64,000 nucleotides of DNA, taken from the NCBI GenBank assembly GCA_030760725.1, contig JASWHV010000011.1, positions 85,971,765 through 86,035,764 on the forward strand, read 5' to 3'. Numbering within the stretch: position 1 is the first letter of the stretch; each line of letters opens with the position of its first letter. Origin of the DNA: Neostapfia colusana (Eukaryota > Streptophyta > Magnoliopsida > Poales > Poaceae). Made by a program: the position numbers and the translations under genes. This document shows positions 43,995-55,484 of this stretch, one piece after another. The notes under the pieces were generated by a model. The model was given only the letters and a program-made list of their open reading frames with translations. It did no database searches and had not been told where the DNA came from.

Positions 43995-46900
43995 CTGACA
44001 CGTCTCTCCTAAACAAGAAACTCTACATGCACGACAGTTACAATTGGGTCGGCTAGATTTGCATAAAGGACTCGCCTAAAGTTGATCCTTAACTTTCAGA
44101 TTTTAAGCCTCATTGTGCAGACCTTGAGCCGAAAAGCATCGCAACTCCACAATCAAACAAGAAATGCTTTGTTGCGATGCTCCTTGCACAAAGTGAAAGT
44201 AAACTTTAATGAGCCTATCTCTAATTCAATCATGGTTACAATACAAGTTATAGCACAGCCTTATCAAGTTTAAAGATAAACAATTCCAGTTTTTACTACG
44301 TCAAGACGCAGTGGGCAAGTATGCTCATATAACCGCGAGCGACGGTAATTCGAATCAGTACACGCCCGGACTACACGACACGTACACCCGTACTCCGAGT
44401 TGCCGGCAGCAACCTCGACTGACGTTGTACGCGGCCACCTTTCCCAAGATCTTCCACATTGGACGCAGTCCAACTGCCCCGAGTACGCAAGCTCCCTCAA
44501 GGTACATACCCGCTGTGGTATGTTCTTGAGCGAGGTACCTCCTGCTACCCTGACGCCGAAAGCCTAAGGCAGTTGGAAAAGTTCCACTATGGATCTCCCA
44601 AGGTACATCGGTTTCCTGGGTCCCATATAGCCAGTATGTGCCCGGTACACAACTCAAACTTGTCCAACAGGGCCAAGCACGGACGGGCCTTAACCGACAC
44701 AGGCAGGGCTATGCACGCACGGCCTGCAACCTGCTGCATCTAAACCTCCCTGCCCGGTCTCCATTTCTTATGTGTGAACTTTCCTCATCTTTTCTAATTC
44801 GGACCCGTTCCGAGTAAACCAGCTCTAAACTCGCGAGTAGATTCCAACTACTAGACTTCTACCGGACCTTTCCTACTAACATTAGCATAGCCAAATTACC
44901 TCAAGGAGTTGCTATTCTACCCTTTCTCTCTTAGGTGTTTTTGGTCATGCAAGTGGGGTTTTCAATATCATCTAGACGTAATGCAATCAACGATGCAAAG
45001 CTATGATCTCTACAAATGAAAATGCTTTATAAAACGGTTCAAATGCAAACCGGGGCATGCCTGTTTTGCAGGTGACTACTGTTACAATCAGTTAGTGAAG
45101 ATCACTTGGAGCTTGATCACTTGTTCTCCTCCCTCCTTGATCTTCACTTCAAGTCCTTCTCACCTTCTTCACGTATATGCTACACGATATGATCATGCAT
45201 ATGTATTTAATTGAAAAGCTTTTGCTAATAAGATCTAAGGACAGTTTTAAAACTGGAACTTTGTGTAAGAATTTAAAATGACACTGGTGCTAGTGGTTTG
45301 GGTTGGGCTTAAACACTAAGATCAAGTGTTGAGTGCTTCTTCCCACTTAAGTGTTGATCACCTTAAGAGATCACACATGACAGTGGTTATCCAGAGCTCC
45401 AATGGAGCTGAGAATTTTCATGTGAGTTCCTTGTCACAAGAAAGTCCTCTGGACCAAAAGTTAGCACATTTCATGGAATGGTTTATTCAGAATAATTCTC
45501 TAAGTGTTTAGTCAAAGATGAATTAATTCTGAGGTAACACCCATGTTCATGTACAACTCAGTGAACCAAAATTTCCATTATAGTTCATAGAGTCTACATG
45601 AATTTTCCTAGGATTTTTGGAGCTAAGAATTTCCCAGAACTGAATTTACAAGTTTTGGAAATTCTCTGAAAATGTTTCTGTATTCATTTGAATACAGGAA
45701 CTTACAATCTGAATTACCCTGATTAATTCAACTCCAAATGAGCTGAAACTTTTACAGGAGTCTTATAAAACCCTATAGAATATTCTGGCAAAATTTGAGG
45801 ATTTTTGGATAAACCAAACTCCCTCTAAAATTCTTTTGCTGAAAAGCTTTAAAGAATTTTCCAGAATTAAATAAAGACTTTCTTACAAATTGGGTTGCAT
45901 ATTTGGATAGAGTTTGTCAATCTGAATCTAACCCAATTTGAATCACTAAATTTGGAGGTTCCTAGCAAAAGTTATGCTCTTCTAAAGTTTGGGGAAAAAT
46001 CTGGAATTTGAATAAATCCGGGGAAAAGTTTAAACCTGACTGTGGGCCATGGGGCACGTGTCAGCTGCTGAGGAAGTGCCACACGGGCTACAGAATTATT
46101 TCCCGTGCTGTCACAGCCGATCCCGCGCCACAGAGTATCCGGCCCGTTTTCCCCGAGTCGCTGACACGCGGGCCCGGGAAGGTCGTCTTCCACCTCTCGC
46201 TCCCGCGCGATCCCGCCGCCGGGCTCGCCGGAGAAGCTCCGGGATCCGTCGTCCGGCCATCTCAACTGCTGAAACTCGTCGCCAGCCCCTAATTCAACGT
46301 GAGGAACACGCTGGTGGGGTTTGCTCGAGCCGGTAGGGATCCCAAACTAGCCCGCGACAGCGCAACGGTTCGGACAAAGTCCGGCGACGTCGCCCCGATG
46401 CCCTAAGCCTTCTAGGCTTCAGTTTCCAAGCTCTAGAGCACCGGAGGACACTAAGGAACATCGACATGGGAGTACAATGGCTCGGAAACGGTTCTAAATT
46501 AGGGTTCACCGTGCACCCGAACCTTTCCGCCATAGCCGCCGTTGCAAAGACTGGAAATACGTCGTGCACAGTGTTTTTCATGTGGGGTTTCAAAAGCAAA
46601 CTGGTGCGTCCTTACGTCTAGTTTTCATGTGCGAAGTTTCGGGCTATCTAGACCATAATCAACTGGGAATTTCTCGGAAACGTACCGGAAGGTCGGTTTG
46701 CACCGATCGGGAGAAATTCTCGAAATTCCCTGCCGACGATCCACGGTTGATCCAGAGCTTCGGGGGTGAGTTGCCTGAACGTCGCGCACGCCCGGAGATG
46801 GCCTAGCTCGGTCATGACAAGCCACGGTTGAAGCTGCCCACGAGAGCACTTGCTCTTGGTTCTATGGCGGCTGCCGTGGAAACTCGCCGTTCACGGTGCA

Positions 46901-47591
46901 GAGAGCGTGAATCCGCTCGGTGATGGCTCGGGGATGTTGTGGGGTGTTCTGCGGTGCAGTTTTGCTGCTCAGATGCGGCTGGCACAAGCGCTAGGTGGTG
47001 GTCGATCGACCGAGAGCTCGGCGGCAGCGCTCGGTTGATTTTTCTTGCGCGAGGAGGAAGAACAGGCCGAGGGTTCGGGCTTCGGCGATGAGAGGGAGGA
47101 GGAGCCCGACAGGGGGTAATAAAGCCCTCGGTGAGACGGTTCCCACGGGGAGGCGGTCGCCCGAGGCGGTGAGCGCCGCTGTCGGCTCTGCCGATTGCTT
47201 CACGTGGGAAGTAAGCAAAACAGAGACTGTGGACTTCAGATCTTTTGCAATTTCAGTGCTCCCAATGACATGTGGGACCCACTGATCAGTCCTCCTTATC
47301 CCCTCTCCAAATATCTCCCAAGTTTGAATGTTGAGTGAATTCAATTGTGGAAATTCAAATCTGGTATGCATTTGGATAATTGGGCAAGTTTCATCCAAAT
47401 TCAAACATGCATTTGAATTCTTTGTCTTTTAAAGTCCATTTTGCAAAATGGGTTGCCAACTATATCCATAAATCATGAAACTTGGCACACCCCCTAATTT
47501 GGACTCAAGGAATTCAAATATGAAATCTGATTTTTATTTTGGCTGCTGCAAATGAGATTTTTAGCACAACAGTTTTGAATTCCATTGTGTT

Positions 47592-48688
47592 TGTCGAAGT
47601 GTTCGGTCGACACTTCCCCCGGGCCTGCACTGGGCAGCCCGCAGAGGTTCTTTTTTCGGTGGGGCTAGTCTCTTGCGGAGAGCTTGCGCGGATGGACGAG
47701 TTAGTAAGAGCTTGACACGGTGAGTTTTACGTGGTTCAGGCCGCCGGAGCGTAAAACCCTACGTCCACGGCGAGCTATGGAGCTCGCTGTATTGCTTGCT
47801 GCTCAGGGCCGGAGTCCTGAGCTTGGGGGTGAGTTACAACTTGGGAGTGTATGGCTAGCGTATGAGTTGCAGAGTGCGAACCCTTGCTATCGTCGCCTAC
47901 CCGAGCCTTTTATAGCGACAAGACTCGGGCATCTTACAAGGGGGGCCGGGACCCGACAGGTGGTCCCGGGAAGATTGTCTATCATCTACCGTATCTGCAG
48001 TTATGCCGGTAGTTGCCTCTGGTCGGAGGCTTCTGAGTCTTCATCTTGCCGCCCTACCCATGCCGCATGCTAGTCGTAGTGGTTGATGACGGCGCAGGCG
48101 GCATGGGATGTCTTGTCGCGGTGTTTATTGGCTGGCAGGTTCTGACACCGCGCGCCAGTCTGTGATGCGACTGGGCGCAACGGCGCCTGACAGAACTGTG
48201 CTCCGCTTCTCCGCGTCTTGGGAAGACGCGGGCCATCAATACCTTATACGGGCAAGGTATGGGGCGTCTTTACGCCCGCTGCCTATCGCTCGGGGGCAGG
48301 CAGCGCCCTTCTGCTGCCACATGGCGGGCCCGGAGCCCTTCTCAGAGGAGAGGGGGGGCCGTTCCGCGGGGCACGTGGAGCCTCCGGACCTCTCCCCGCA
48401 GAGGGGGAGGCTCGGCTCCTGCTGGCCACGTGGCGGGCCCGGAGCTCTCGTCGGAGGAGAGGGAGGTCCGGCCCCGCTGTACGCGTGGCGCCTTCGGACC
48501 TCTCTCCCGCGGAGGGGGAGGTCCGGCTTCTGTATGCCACGTGGCGGGCCCGGAGCTCTCCCCTGAGGAGAGGGAGGCCCGGCCCCGCCGGATGCATGGC
48601 ACCTCCGGAGCTCTCCCTGCGGAGAAGGGCGAGTTCCTTAGGCATTTTACCCTGTGCGCGGGGGTACCCCATATCTCAGGTACCGACA
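47592..48688 (-). repeat. TatA2 3' LTR
   Basis: TGTCGAAGTG...GGTACCGACA. TATA (minus) is at 47906-47915 between arms CCCGAGCCTT (47900-47909) and AAGACTCGGG (47920-47929), with one mismatch. G-box array at about 48310-48640. Confidence 0.92.
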
Positions 48689-49178
48689 GTGGCCCCCGGG
48701 CCCATCTCGGGGGAGATAGCGAGCCCGAGGTGGGACCTCCGTCTCTTCCGATCCGCGCACTTTCTCTAAGTCCCGAATTGACCGCTGCCGGAGCACGAAC
48801 GGCCGCGGGATCGTGGGAGCGTGTGCTCACTTGATGGTTGCTTTTACTGCGGCGGTTCCCAAGACTACCACTTCTGCACGTTGCGGCTCTTTCTTCGGGA
48901 ACCACCGAAGTGCCTTGCCGGCTTGTCTTCTGGGGCGTCTGAATCCTTAACCCACCGCTTCAGTTGGGTGGCTTGGGTCCACCTTTCATCGGCGCCCGGT
49001 CTCGGAGCCAACGAGGTCGCCGATGCGATGTTTCCGGAGGTTTTCGAATTACCTCGAACCATCCCTGGAAAGTTTTAAAAGGGGATCTCACCCGCATCGC
49101 GGCTTCCCTTCGCATTGCGCTCGTACTTCCCTTGAACTCTTGCGCCCCGGCTTTCCTGCCCTTGCGCCCTCTTTCGCC
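48689..49178 (+). promoter_or_regulatory. Upstream region of the TatA2 antisense ORF
   Basis: Homologous to 22243-22732 of TatA1. TTTTAAAAGGGG near 49073 lies about 105 bp upstream of the ORF start and may serve as TATA box. The LTR-proximal purine-rich minus strand serves as PPT. The promoter role is inferred from position and conservation only. Confidence 0.4.
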
Positions 49179-51988
49179 ATGGCTTCCAACTTGCTCCCGA
49201 CGCGCCTCGTTCGTTCTTCCGAGCTCGGGCCAGTGCGCAGGCTGTTGGGCTGGCGCTCAGAAGAGCAGAAACATCGGCTTCGCCGAGGATCTCTCCCCCT
49301 AGTCCTGGAAAAGGGGGAGATAGTCTTCTTCACCGCTTATGCTCTAGCGGGGTTCGTTCCGCCGATTTCTTCCTTCTTTGTCACCCTGCGGGAGACATAT
49401 GGTCTCCAGCTCCACCATCTTTCCCCCAACTCCTTCGCAATGGCTGCTGTTTTTGTCCACTTCTGCGAGATGTTCGTGGGGGTGCACGCCTCCGTGACGC
49501 TCTTCCACCACTTCTTTGTGCTGCGGACGACTGGGCGCGGCTCAAAGACTCAGATGGGGGCATACTACTTCCAGCATCGCTGCAAGGACCCCAAGGTCTC
49601 CGGATACCTTCTGCCCTTCAGCGCATCAAGGTGGGAAAACTGGAGGGAGAGCTGGGTGGTAGTGCAGACTGACGAGAACGATCGCCTACAACTCCCAACC
49701 GCCAGCCCAACCAACGATCGCCGCTTCTGGGAGGAGATCCCTGAGCTGGAGCAGGAGTACTCCCCGGTCTTAAAGCAGATCCGGTTCTTGGCCAACGAGG
49801 GGCTGACGTCTCTAATGGTGCTGATGGACTTTATGTTGCGCCGTATTGCACCCTTGCAGCAGCGTAGCCGCCCAGCGTGGTACTACACCGGCGATCAGGA
49901 CTGTACCAGGCTGGAGAGGGGCCCCGGCTCTGACCCTTCCGACGAGGAGCTGAACGAGATGGTGAGCAAGGTGAGCGGTGACTACATTCCCAGTGGCGAC
50001 CCCGCCCTTCCGCCCTCTGCCACCCCCCTCTTCTTGGAGCCTCAGAGGAGGTCAGAGCTCCTGCGGAAGATGCCGAACCTTGACGACATCGGGATCGCCG
50101 TCCGGCAGGTCGGGGATGCCTTCCGGGGTATCACCATTCCAGGAACTGAGCACTCCGGGTCAGGGCATGAGGCATACGCTGCTGTCAAACCCTCCCCAGA
50201 GCCGACGGAACCCAAGCCGCCGACAAAGGGAAAGGAAAGGAGCCGGCCCCCGGGCATCTAGAGAAGAAACGCGCCCGGTCTCCTCCGAGGGCGCCGCCTG
50301 TGCCGAGTCAGGGTGCCGGAGCTACTTTGCTCCCATCTCCCAGGGGTGCTGGTCCATCGGGTGGCGACCCGAAGAGGCCCCGAGTGTCCCTCCCCGGAGG
50401 GTCTCTCCCCAGACAGCGGCCGTCCGAATCAGCCCAAGTACCTCGCCATCCTTCCTCAAGCGGAGGGGCTCCCAGGACGGATGTTGGTGGGGCGACGCCG
50501 GCGAGTGTGCCAGGGATCCAGGCGTCCCATTCCGCGACCGTTCCAGCCGCTGGTCCCGGCGGTTCAGCTATAGCCCAGAGGCCAGTGCTGCAAGCCCGTT
50601 GGAGCGCTCATGCCGCCCAGTAAGTGTTGCTCTTTCTGGCTTGTAGGAGCAGAGCTCTTGTCTCTTCTCTTATTCTGAGGGCTTCCTCTTCTTGCAGGGA
50701 CCGACCAGCTGCCGTGGGCGGCCCTCTTATCCGGCCGCCTTCAACCGACGGAAGCTCCGCGCCTCAGCACCTGGGGACCGTGGTGGCTCCCATGGCTCCC
50801 AAATCGACGGGGGCACCCCCTGCGCCAGCGGGTTCATTCTCCGCGGTGGCCGCATCTGCTCCTACCCGCCCTCCTTCACCAGTCCAGAAGTCCGGTCTTG
50901 AGACCGGGAGGGCTGCTGTAGGTGCGCCTGCTGGCCCCCTGGCCTCCTTAGGACAGCGCCCCACCCTGGTTGTTGAGGCGCCGGCGCCTCCGCCGGTCTT
51001 ATACTCGTCAGGGGGGTCCAGCGGCGCAACTCCTGTCCCCCCTGCTCCGGCGCCCGTGTGGGACGCCCTGGGGCGTGTCCAGACCAGCGCCTGGCAGCTC
51101 CAATCTGCCTTTGAGCAGGAGCGGAGGGCATTGGCCGGCGAGAGGGAACGCCTTCTCAGCTGGCAGCAGCAGGCCCGGGAGGCTAAGGCGGACCTTGACT
51201 CGAGGCAGTCAAGGCTTGAGGCCATGAGTGCTCTGCTTGGCACTCAGAAGAAGGCCATTAGCCGCTTGGAGTCAGAGGCCCAGCGGGTTCGTGCCACCTA
51301 CCGCAAGGCTCTGGCCCAAGCTGAAGCCAAAGCCAAGGAGCGTTCCGCCGCCGCGGAGGAGTTGCAGCTGCATGTAGCCCGTCGATAGCGCGCCGTCGCT
51401 GATCGGGAACGCGCCGCTGCTGCTGAAAAGGAGAAGACCACCGCCCGGCTGCGGGCCAAGGTGGAGGAGCTAAGGGATCGGTCCGAGGAGCTGGAGCTTC
51501 GTGAGTCGGCTGTCGCCGCGAGGGAGGAGCAGCTCTCCAAGGAGCGCCAGGCGGCGATGGATCGCGAGCTGGCGGCTCGCCAAGAGGTAGAGAAGCTCCA
51601 GTCCTTGCGGACTGCCGAGGCCCAGGCAGTCTGGTGCTTCATTGCCAAGGCGGGGTCCGCCTTGGCTCCTCTTGGTTTCAGCCCTGTGCAGGTGGAGGCT
51701 CCGGCGCGGCCGATGTCCGAAGCGATCCCGGCCCTTGAGTCTATCAGCGACGAGCTAGGTCGGCTCGAATCAGTGATCGCCGATGAGCTGGAAGCGGAAG
51801 GTCGGGGCCTTGCGAAGGAGTTTGCTATGCACGTTCTGTCGTGCTTCCTTAGCCGAGACCCTTCCTTTTCTCTGGGGCCAGTTCGTCTAGGACCCGTCGC
51901 CGATCGGGAGGAAGCTGCCAGGGCCGAAGTCGAGGACTTAGCTGCCCTCGTGGCCTCTAGGTTTCATCGGGAGTCCGGGGACTCTTAG
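49179..51988 (+). pseudogene. TatA2 antisense ORF: transposon-associated N-domain plus coiled coil
   Basis: ATG 49179 (MASNLLPTR) opens a frame to 50261. Residues about 30-220 resemble the Pfam plant 'putative gypsy type transposon' family (LEKGEIVFFTAYALAGFVPP, FAMAAVFVHFCEMFVG, FFVLRTTGR). Around 50240 the frame must shift by one base to reach the KKRARSPP block (open 50300-50623). A candidate 78-bp intron (50620-50697) then joins to the third open stretch (to 51388) in the same frame. A TAG at 51386-51388 interrupts the coiled coil, which continues in frame to 51988 with the same tail as TatA1 (SALAPLGFSPVQV, EEAARAEVEDLAALVASRF). The frame is thus broken by one shift and one stop. Role unknown; not needed for integration by any known mechanism. 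Confidence 0.72.
50620..50697 (+). other. Candidate intron in the antisense ORF
   Basis: Donor CCCA|GTAAGTG, pyrimidine-rich end and acceptor TTCTTGCAG|G. The unspliced frame hits TAA inside the donor, while removal joins the flanking codons (Gln then Asp) in one frame. The homologous stretch of TatA1 (near 22990-23030) runs through without an insert. Confidence 0.6.
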
Positions 51989-52264
51989 GCATCTGCTCCC
52001 GTGGCCACAAGGCCCTGTACATCCTTTTTTATTTTTGTTGAGTCTGTAGCCCAGCTCGTGGAGCCTTCGTATGGACAGACTCCTGTTTCTTTTTGTGTCC
52101 GCATGTCCTAGTCTTCTTCTTGGCTTTTCCTGGCCGAGTCCTTAGCTCCGCAAGGACTCGGAGGCCTTGACCAATCTCGAAGCTCTGCATAGACACCTTC
52201 TCCGGGTCCTCACTGTATACTAAGGGTTCCGGAGGTCTCCAGGACCCGCCTCATGAGATCGGAG

Positions 52265-52470
52265 GGGGGTCCGGGCCTGTTGGTCACGTGGCGGGCCCGG
52301 AGCTCCCGCCTGAGGGGAGGTCCGGGCTTGCGGGGCACGTGGAGTCCTCGGGCCTCTCCCCGCAGAGGGGGGAGGTCCGGCTTTCTTAGACCACGCGGCG
52401 GGCCCGGAGCTCCCCTCAAGGAGGTGGAAGGTCTGGCCCTGTTGGACACGTGGGACCTTCGGGCCTCGCC
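52265..52470 (+). repeat. TatA2 internal G-box array
   Basis: TCACGTGGCGGGCCCGGAGCTC, GCACGTGGAGTCCTCGG and GACACGTGGGACCTTCG units follow the antisense ORF, in the same orientation as the array in the 3' LTR on its other side. Confidence 0.78.
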
Positions 52471-53069
52471 CCTGTGAGGTCTAGTTCTTTGATCTTACCT
52501 TAGGGTTTCGGTCTTGCGTGATCCCGTAGCGGCCCCCTGGTAGGTGCGTTCCATTGGATGGATGTGCCTACCATACTCCTGCGGGGAGCTGAGGCCGAGA
52601 GGTCCTGCACACAAGTAAGGAAAACGTAATTCTCCTTGGGGGCTCCCCCCCTCTATCTCTTAGTCTTATCTAGCTTACGGTCCCCGTCCACTTATACGGT
52701 GCTTGGGAACTACCGTGCGCGAAGTGCCGGGGGCTTGGGGCCCCCCTGGCTCTCGACCGGTACCTCCCACGCAACCGCCTTTGGCAGGGCAGCAAAAGCC
52801 GACTAAAGATGAGAATGAGAAGAGGGAGTTGAACGCATGGTGAGCACGCGCTAGCAGGGTAATCATAAAAATTTAATAAGTAAATTAAATGAGTACCAAA
52901 GAAGAGCAACGTAGGACAGGTTTCTTTTCATATAAATTTCCATAGGGGAAGGCGGGCTGAATATGTAGGCCACGACCCGCATCAAGGGAAGCAAGACTCT
53001 ACGCGCTTGGGGTCGGAACCAGGCGAAGCTGAACGTAGTCCTGGACCGTCCCCTGAGGCTTAGCTGCTC
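52471..53069 (-). other. TatA2 spacer between integrase and G-box array
   Basis: Shares patches with TatA1 24926-25837 (AACGTAATTCTCCTT, GGAAGCAAGACTCTACGC). No coding support. Confidence 0.55.
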
Positions 53070-53676
53070 CAAGCACTGTTCCTGGACTTTTATGGAATTT
53101 ATTATAAAAAGAAGGGTCTGTCCTATTGTTGCTCTAGGGGTAGAACTTACAGTGGTGTTCTGTGTTCCGAAGGTTCGAGAGCGGGTCCCCATCCTCGGTT
53201 CTGGGGAATGGTCCCAGGCCTAGGATGTCCAGCCCCAGTATGGCAAATGGCCATGTGGGCTAGATCATTTGTACCGTCCAAGCCGGTGTATGGATCTGCT
53301 TGGCGTGGAACAGGCATGCCTGGCAGCTCTCGACCAGCTCGACGGCATCCTGGAGTGTTGCCGGCTAGTAGAAGCCATGCCGAAAGGCTTTACCGACAAG
53401 CGTGCGTGAGGAAGAGTGACTCCCACATTCGCCTCCATGGATCTCAGCGAACAAGTCACAGCCTTCCCCCTGGGTTATGCACCGCAATAGGATGTGGTTG
53501 GCGCCACGTCGGTAGAGATCCCCCTCTATCGCCATGTGTCTCTTAGCCATACGCACAATCCGTTCAGCGGATACACGTTCATCAGGGAGGATATTGTCTT
53601 TCAAGTAGTCCCGGACCTCCGTGATCCATGCATCGGGTCTGACTTGAGCATCTGGATCTTGAGCGCTGGGTTGCAC
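53070..53676 (-). pseudogene. TatA2 integrase: zinc finger joined to C-terminal tail, core deleted
   Basis: The frame from 53676 reads YLKDNILPDERVSAERI, an HHCC zinc-binding part (HGGECGSH, then CQAC near 53300) and the first core aspartate block (LDILG near 53220). Within a few codons this runs into a tail block (NTEHHCKFYP near 53150) that normally closes the protein. The remaining DDE core, at least 150 residues, is missing. TAG codons occur at about 53354 and 53262. Integration activity is impossible. Confidence 0.75.
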
Positions 53677-53749
53677 GGAGTCCCCAGTGACGCTTATGAT
53701 CCTTGGCGGCGTCCATGGCCGCCGGGACCGCCAGCTTCGAGGTGCTGGT

Positions 53750-53995
53750 CTAGCCCCCTTCGTCCGGCTCGGCGGGCCGGGCTGTGGGCCGCGGCAACGT
53801 CCTCTCGAAGCCCCCTTCAGGCACAGTGGCTCCGGTGGGGGTCTTCGTTGAAAGGTCGTCAGCTGCGGCCTTGCTAGCGCGCGCTACGTGGTGCAGGTCC
53901 AAGGCGAGGAGGCCTGTCTCCACCATCTTGGTTGATAACCAGACTGGGAGTTGCCCTGAGCCAACGACTAGCAAGAAGGACGAGCACTTCATACT
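53750..53995 (-). pseudogene. TatA2 second RNase H (aRH) remnant
   Basis: LDLHHVARASKAAADDLS matches the end of the additional RNase H domain known from Tat elements (pattern hHVaRxxNeaADaLA). The domain start is degraded. It lies between the first RNase H and integrase, the expected place. Confidence 0.6.
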
Positions 53996-54198
53996 TTGCT
54001 ATGTTGTTGGCTGCCTTGGAACTGAAACGCACCACATACCCAGACTGCCCCCCCCCCCCGATGGCGTGAGGAACAGTACGCTAGCACCGGCCCCCTGCTT
54101 TCACAAGGAGCCGTCGACGAGCAGCATTCAGTAAGGCCTGGTGAAGGCCAGGGCTCAGGGTCCTGGTTCACCGTCATCGTGGCCCCCTGAGCATGCGT

Positions 54199-54633
54199 CT
54201 ACTTCAGCCACAAGTCAGCTAGTGCTCGGCTGATGTCTGCATGACGGGAAAGGGAGCCTAGGTCAAACTTCAGTAGCTCCGCCGCCCATTTGGCGGCATT
54301 GTCCGTCGCATGGGGGCTGTGGAGGATAGCTTTCAGCCTGGGGAGACAGCCGGATGCTTGATACTCGGAGGTCCCCGGGCTGCCTTGGACCTTCCGGGAA
54401 GCTCTGCTGATGTCCCGGGAGCTCCGGGGGGTCCCGTTGGGCGTCCGGGAGGTCCTGTTGGGCCTCCGGGGGGGTCCCGTTGCACCTCCGGGAGGTCCTG
54501 CTGGTCCTCCGGGAGGTTGTGTCGGGGATCCGAGGTCCGGTTTGGGCCTCCGGGGTTTCTTGGTACTTGTTTCTTGGCAGCGAAACAGGTTACGGTGGTA
54601 TGGGGTCCAGCCACTCTGGGGTGAGGACCACAC
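54199..54633 (-). pseudogene. TatA2 first RNase H remnant with 21-bp minisatellite
   Basis: The end of the first RNase H (LKAILHSPHATDNAAKWAAE near 54290-54340) is preceded directly by Pro/Gly-rich repeats encoded by a 21-bp minisatellite. The central QRPVYYISEVL part, present in TatA3, is deleted here. Confidence 0.7.
54422..54527 (-). repeat. 21-bp minisatellite in TatA2 RNase H region
   Basis: CTCCGGGAGGTCCTG-type units begin at 54422, 54443, 54464, 54486 and 54507. On the coding strand a 7-residue repeat such as QDLPEVQ is seen in one frame. Confidence 0.82.
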
Positions 54634-54779
54634 TCACTTCTGCAGCAATCGCCGTGATGCAGAGCAGGAGATGCTCTTCGGGCTCGGGGGCTCCTATTAC
54701 GGGCGGGGCCGGATTTACGTAGGGGCTTTAGAGAAGCTTTGCTTTGCTAACCCCGGCATAAACCGACTCGGCGCAGCTA

Positions 54780-55430
54780 GGGATCCCGTGAATTTCTGGT
54801 CTTCACGCCAATGGCTTTGACCCTCTTTGGGTTAGCCTCAGATCCTCGGCATGAGGCCAGGTATTCTAAGGGTTTTCCAGAGGGTATACTAAGCTCACAT
54901 TTGTCGGACGGACGAAGACTAAGGCCAGGTTATCTAGTAGGGACGAACCCTGTCTGATCTTGACAATCAATGCCTTCTACACACACCCCAACTGAGTCTC
55001 CCATTAGCTCTCCTAAGGTCTTGTGCATTGCACGTACGAAGGTAGGGAGAGCATTCCTTAGGTCATAAGGCATAGGGGCATAACAGTACAGGGCGACTAC
55101 TGTGGTAAAGGGTGCCCTTCAACTTCCCCAGACACAGGGGTCTGGTGGGAACCCTAGTAAGCATTTAGGAAGCACAGCATATCACAGCCTGGCATCGAGT
55201 CTACTATTTGGTCTATCATAGGGAGAGAAAATATGTCTTTAGGGCATGCCTTATTGAGGCTGGTGTAGTCGATGCACTTCCGGAGCTTCTCGCCGGCCTT
55301 CGGGACGACAACATGGTTCGCCAAGCACCGGGGGTGGCGGACTTTCCGTCCTGTCGGACTGGCTGGACGTCGGGAAAGACCTTTAAATAGTGCTCAATCA
55401 CCTCCCTAGGGATCTCTGGCCTCCTCGACG
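54780..55430 (-). pseudogene. TatA2 reverse transcriptase remnant
   Basis: On the minus strand NHVVVPKAGEKLRKCIDYTS and SLNKACPKDIF, then MIDQIVDSMPGCDMLCFL, are recognisable (about 55150-55330). Further on the frame is broken by many stops and no YxDD box is found. Confidence 0.7.
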
Positions 55431-55484
55431 GCTGTCATGCAGCACATCGACATTGTGCCGGAGGGGGGCAACGAGCGCGCCTTC

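Noticed and set aside
43598..47591. SoloS as a complete element
   Set aside because: After removal of TatA2 there is no PBS, PPT or coding sequence between its TG and CA ends, and the TSD flanks a single LTR length.
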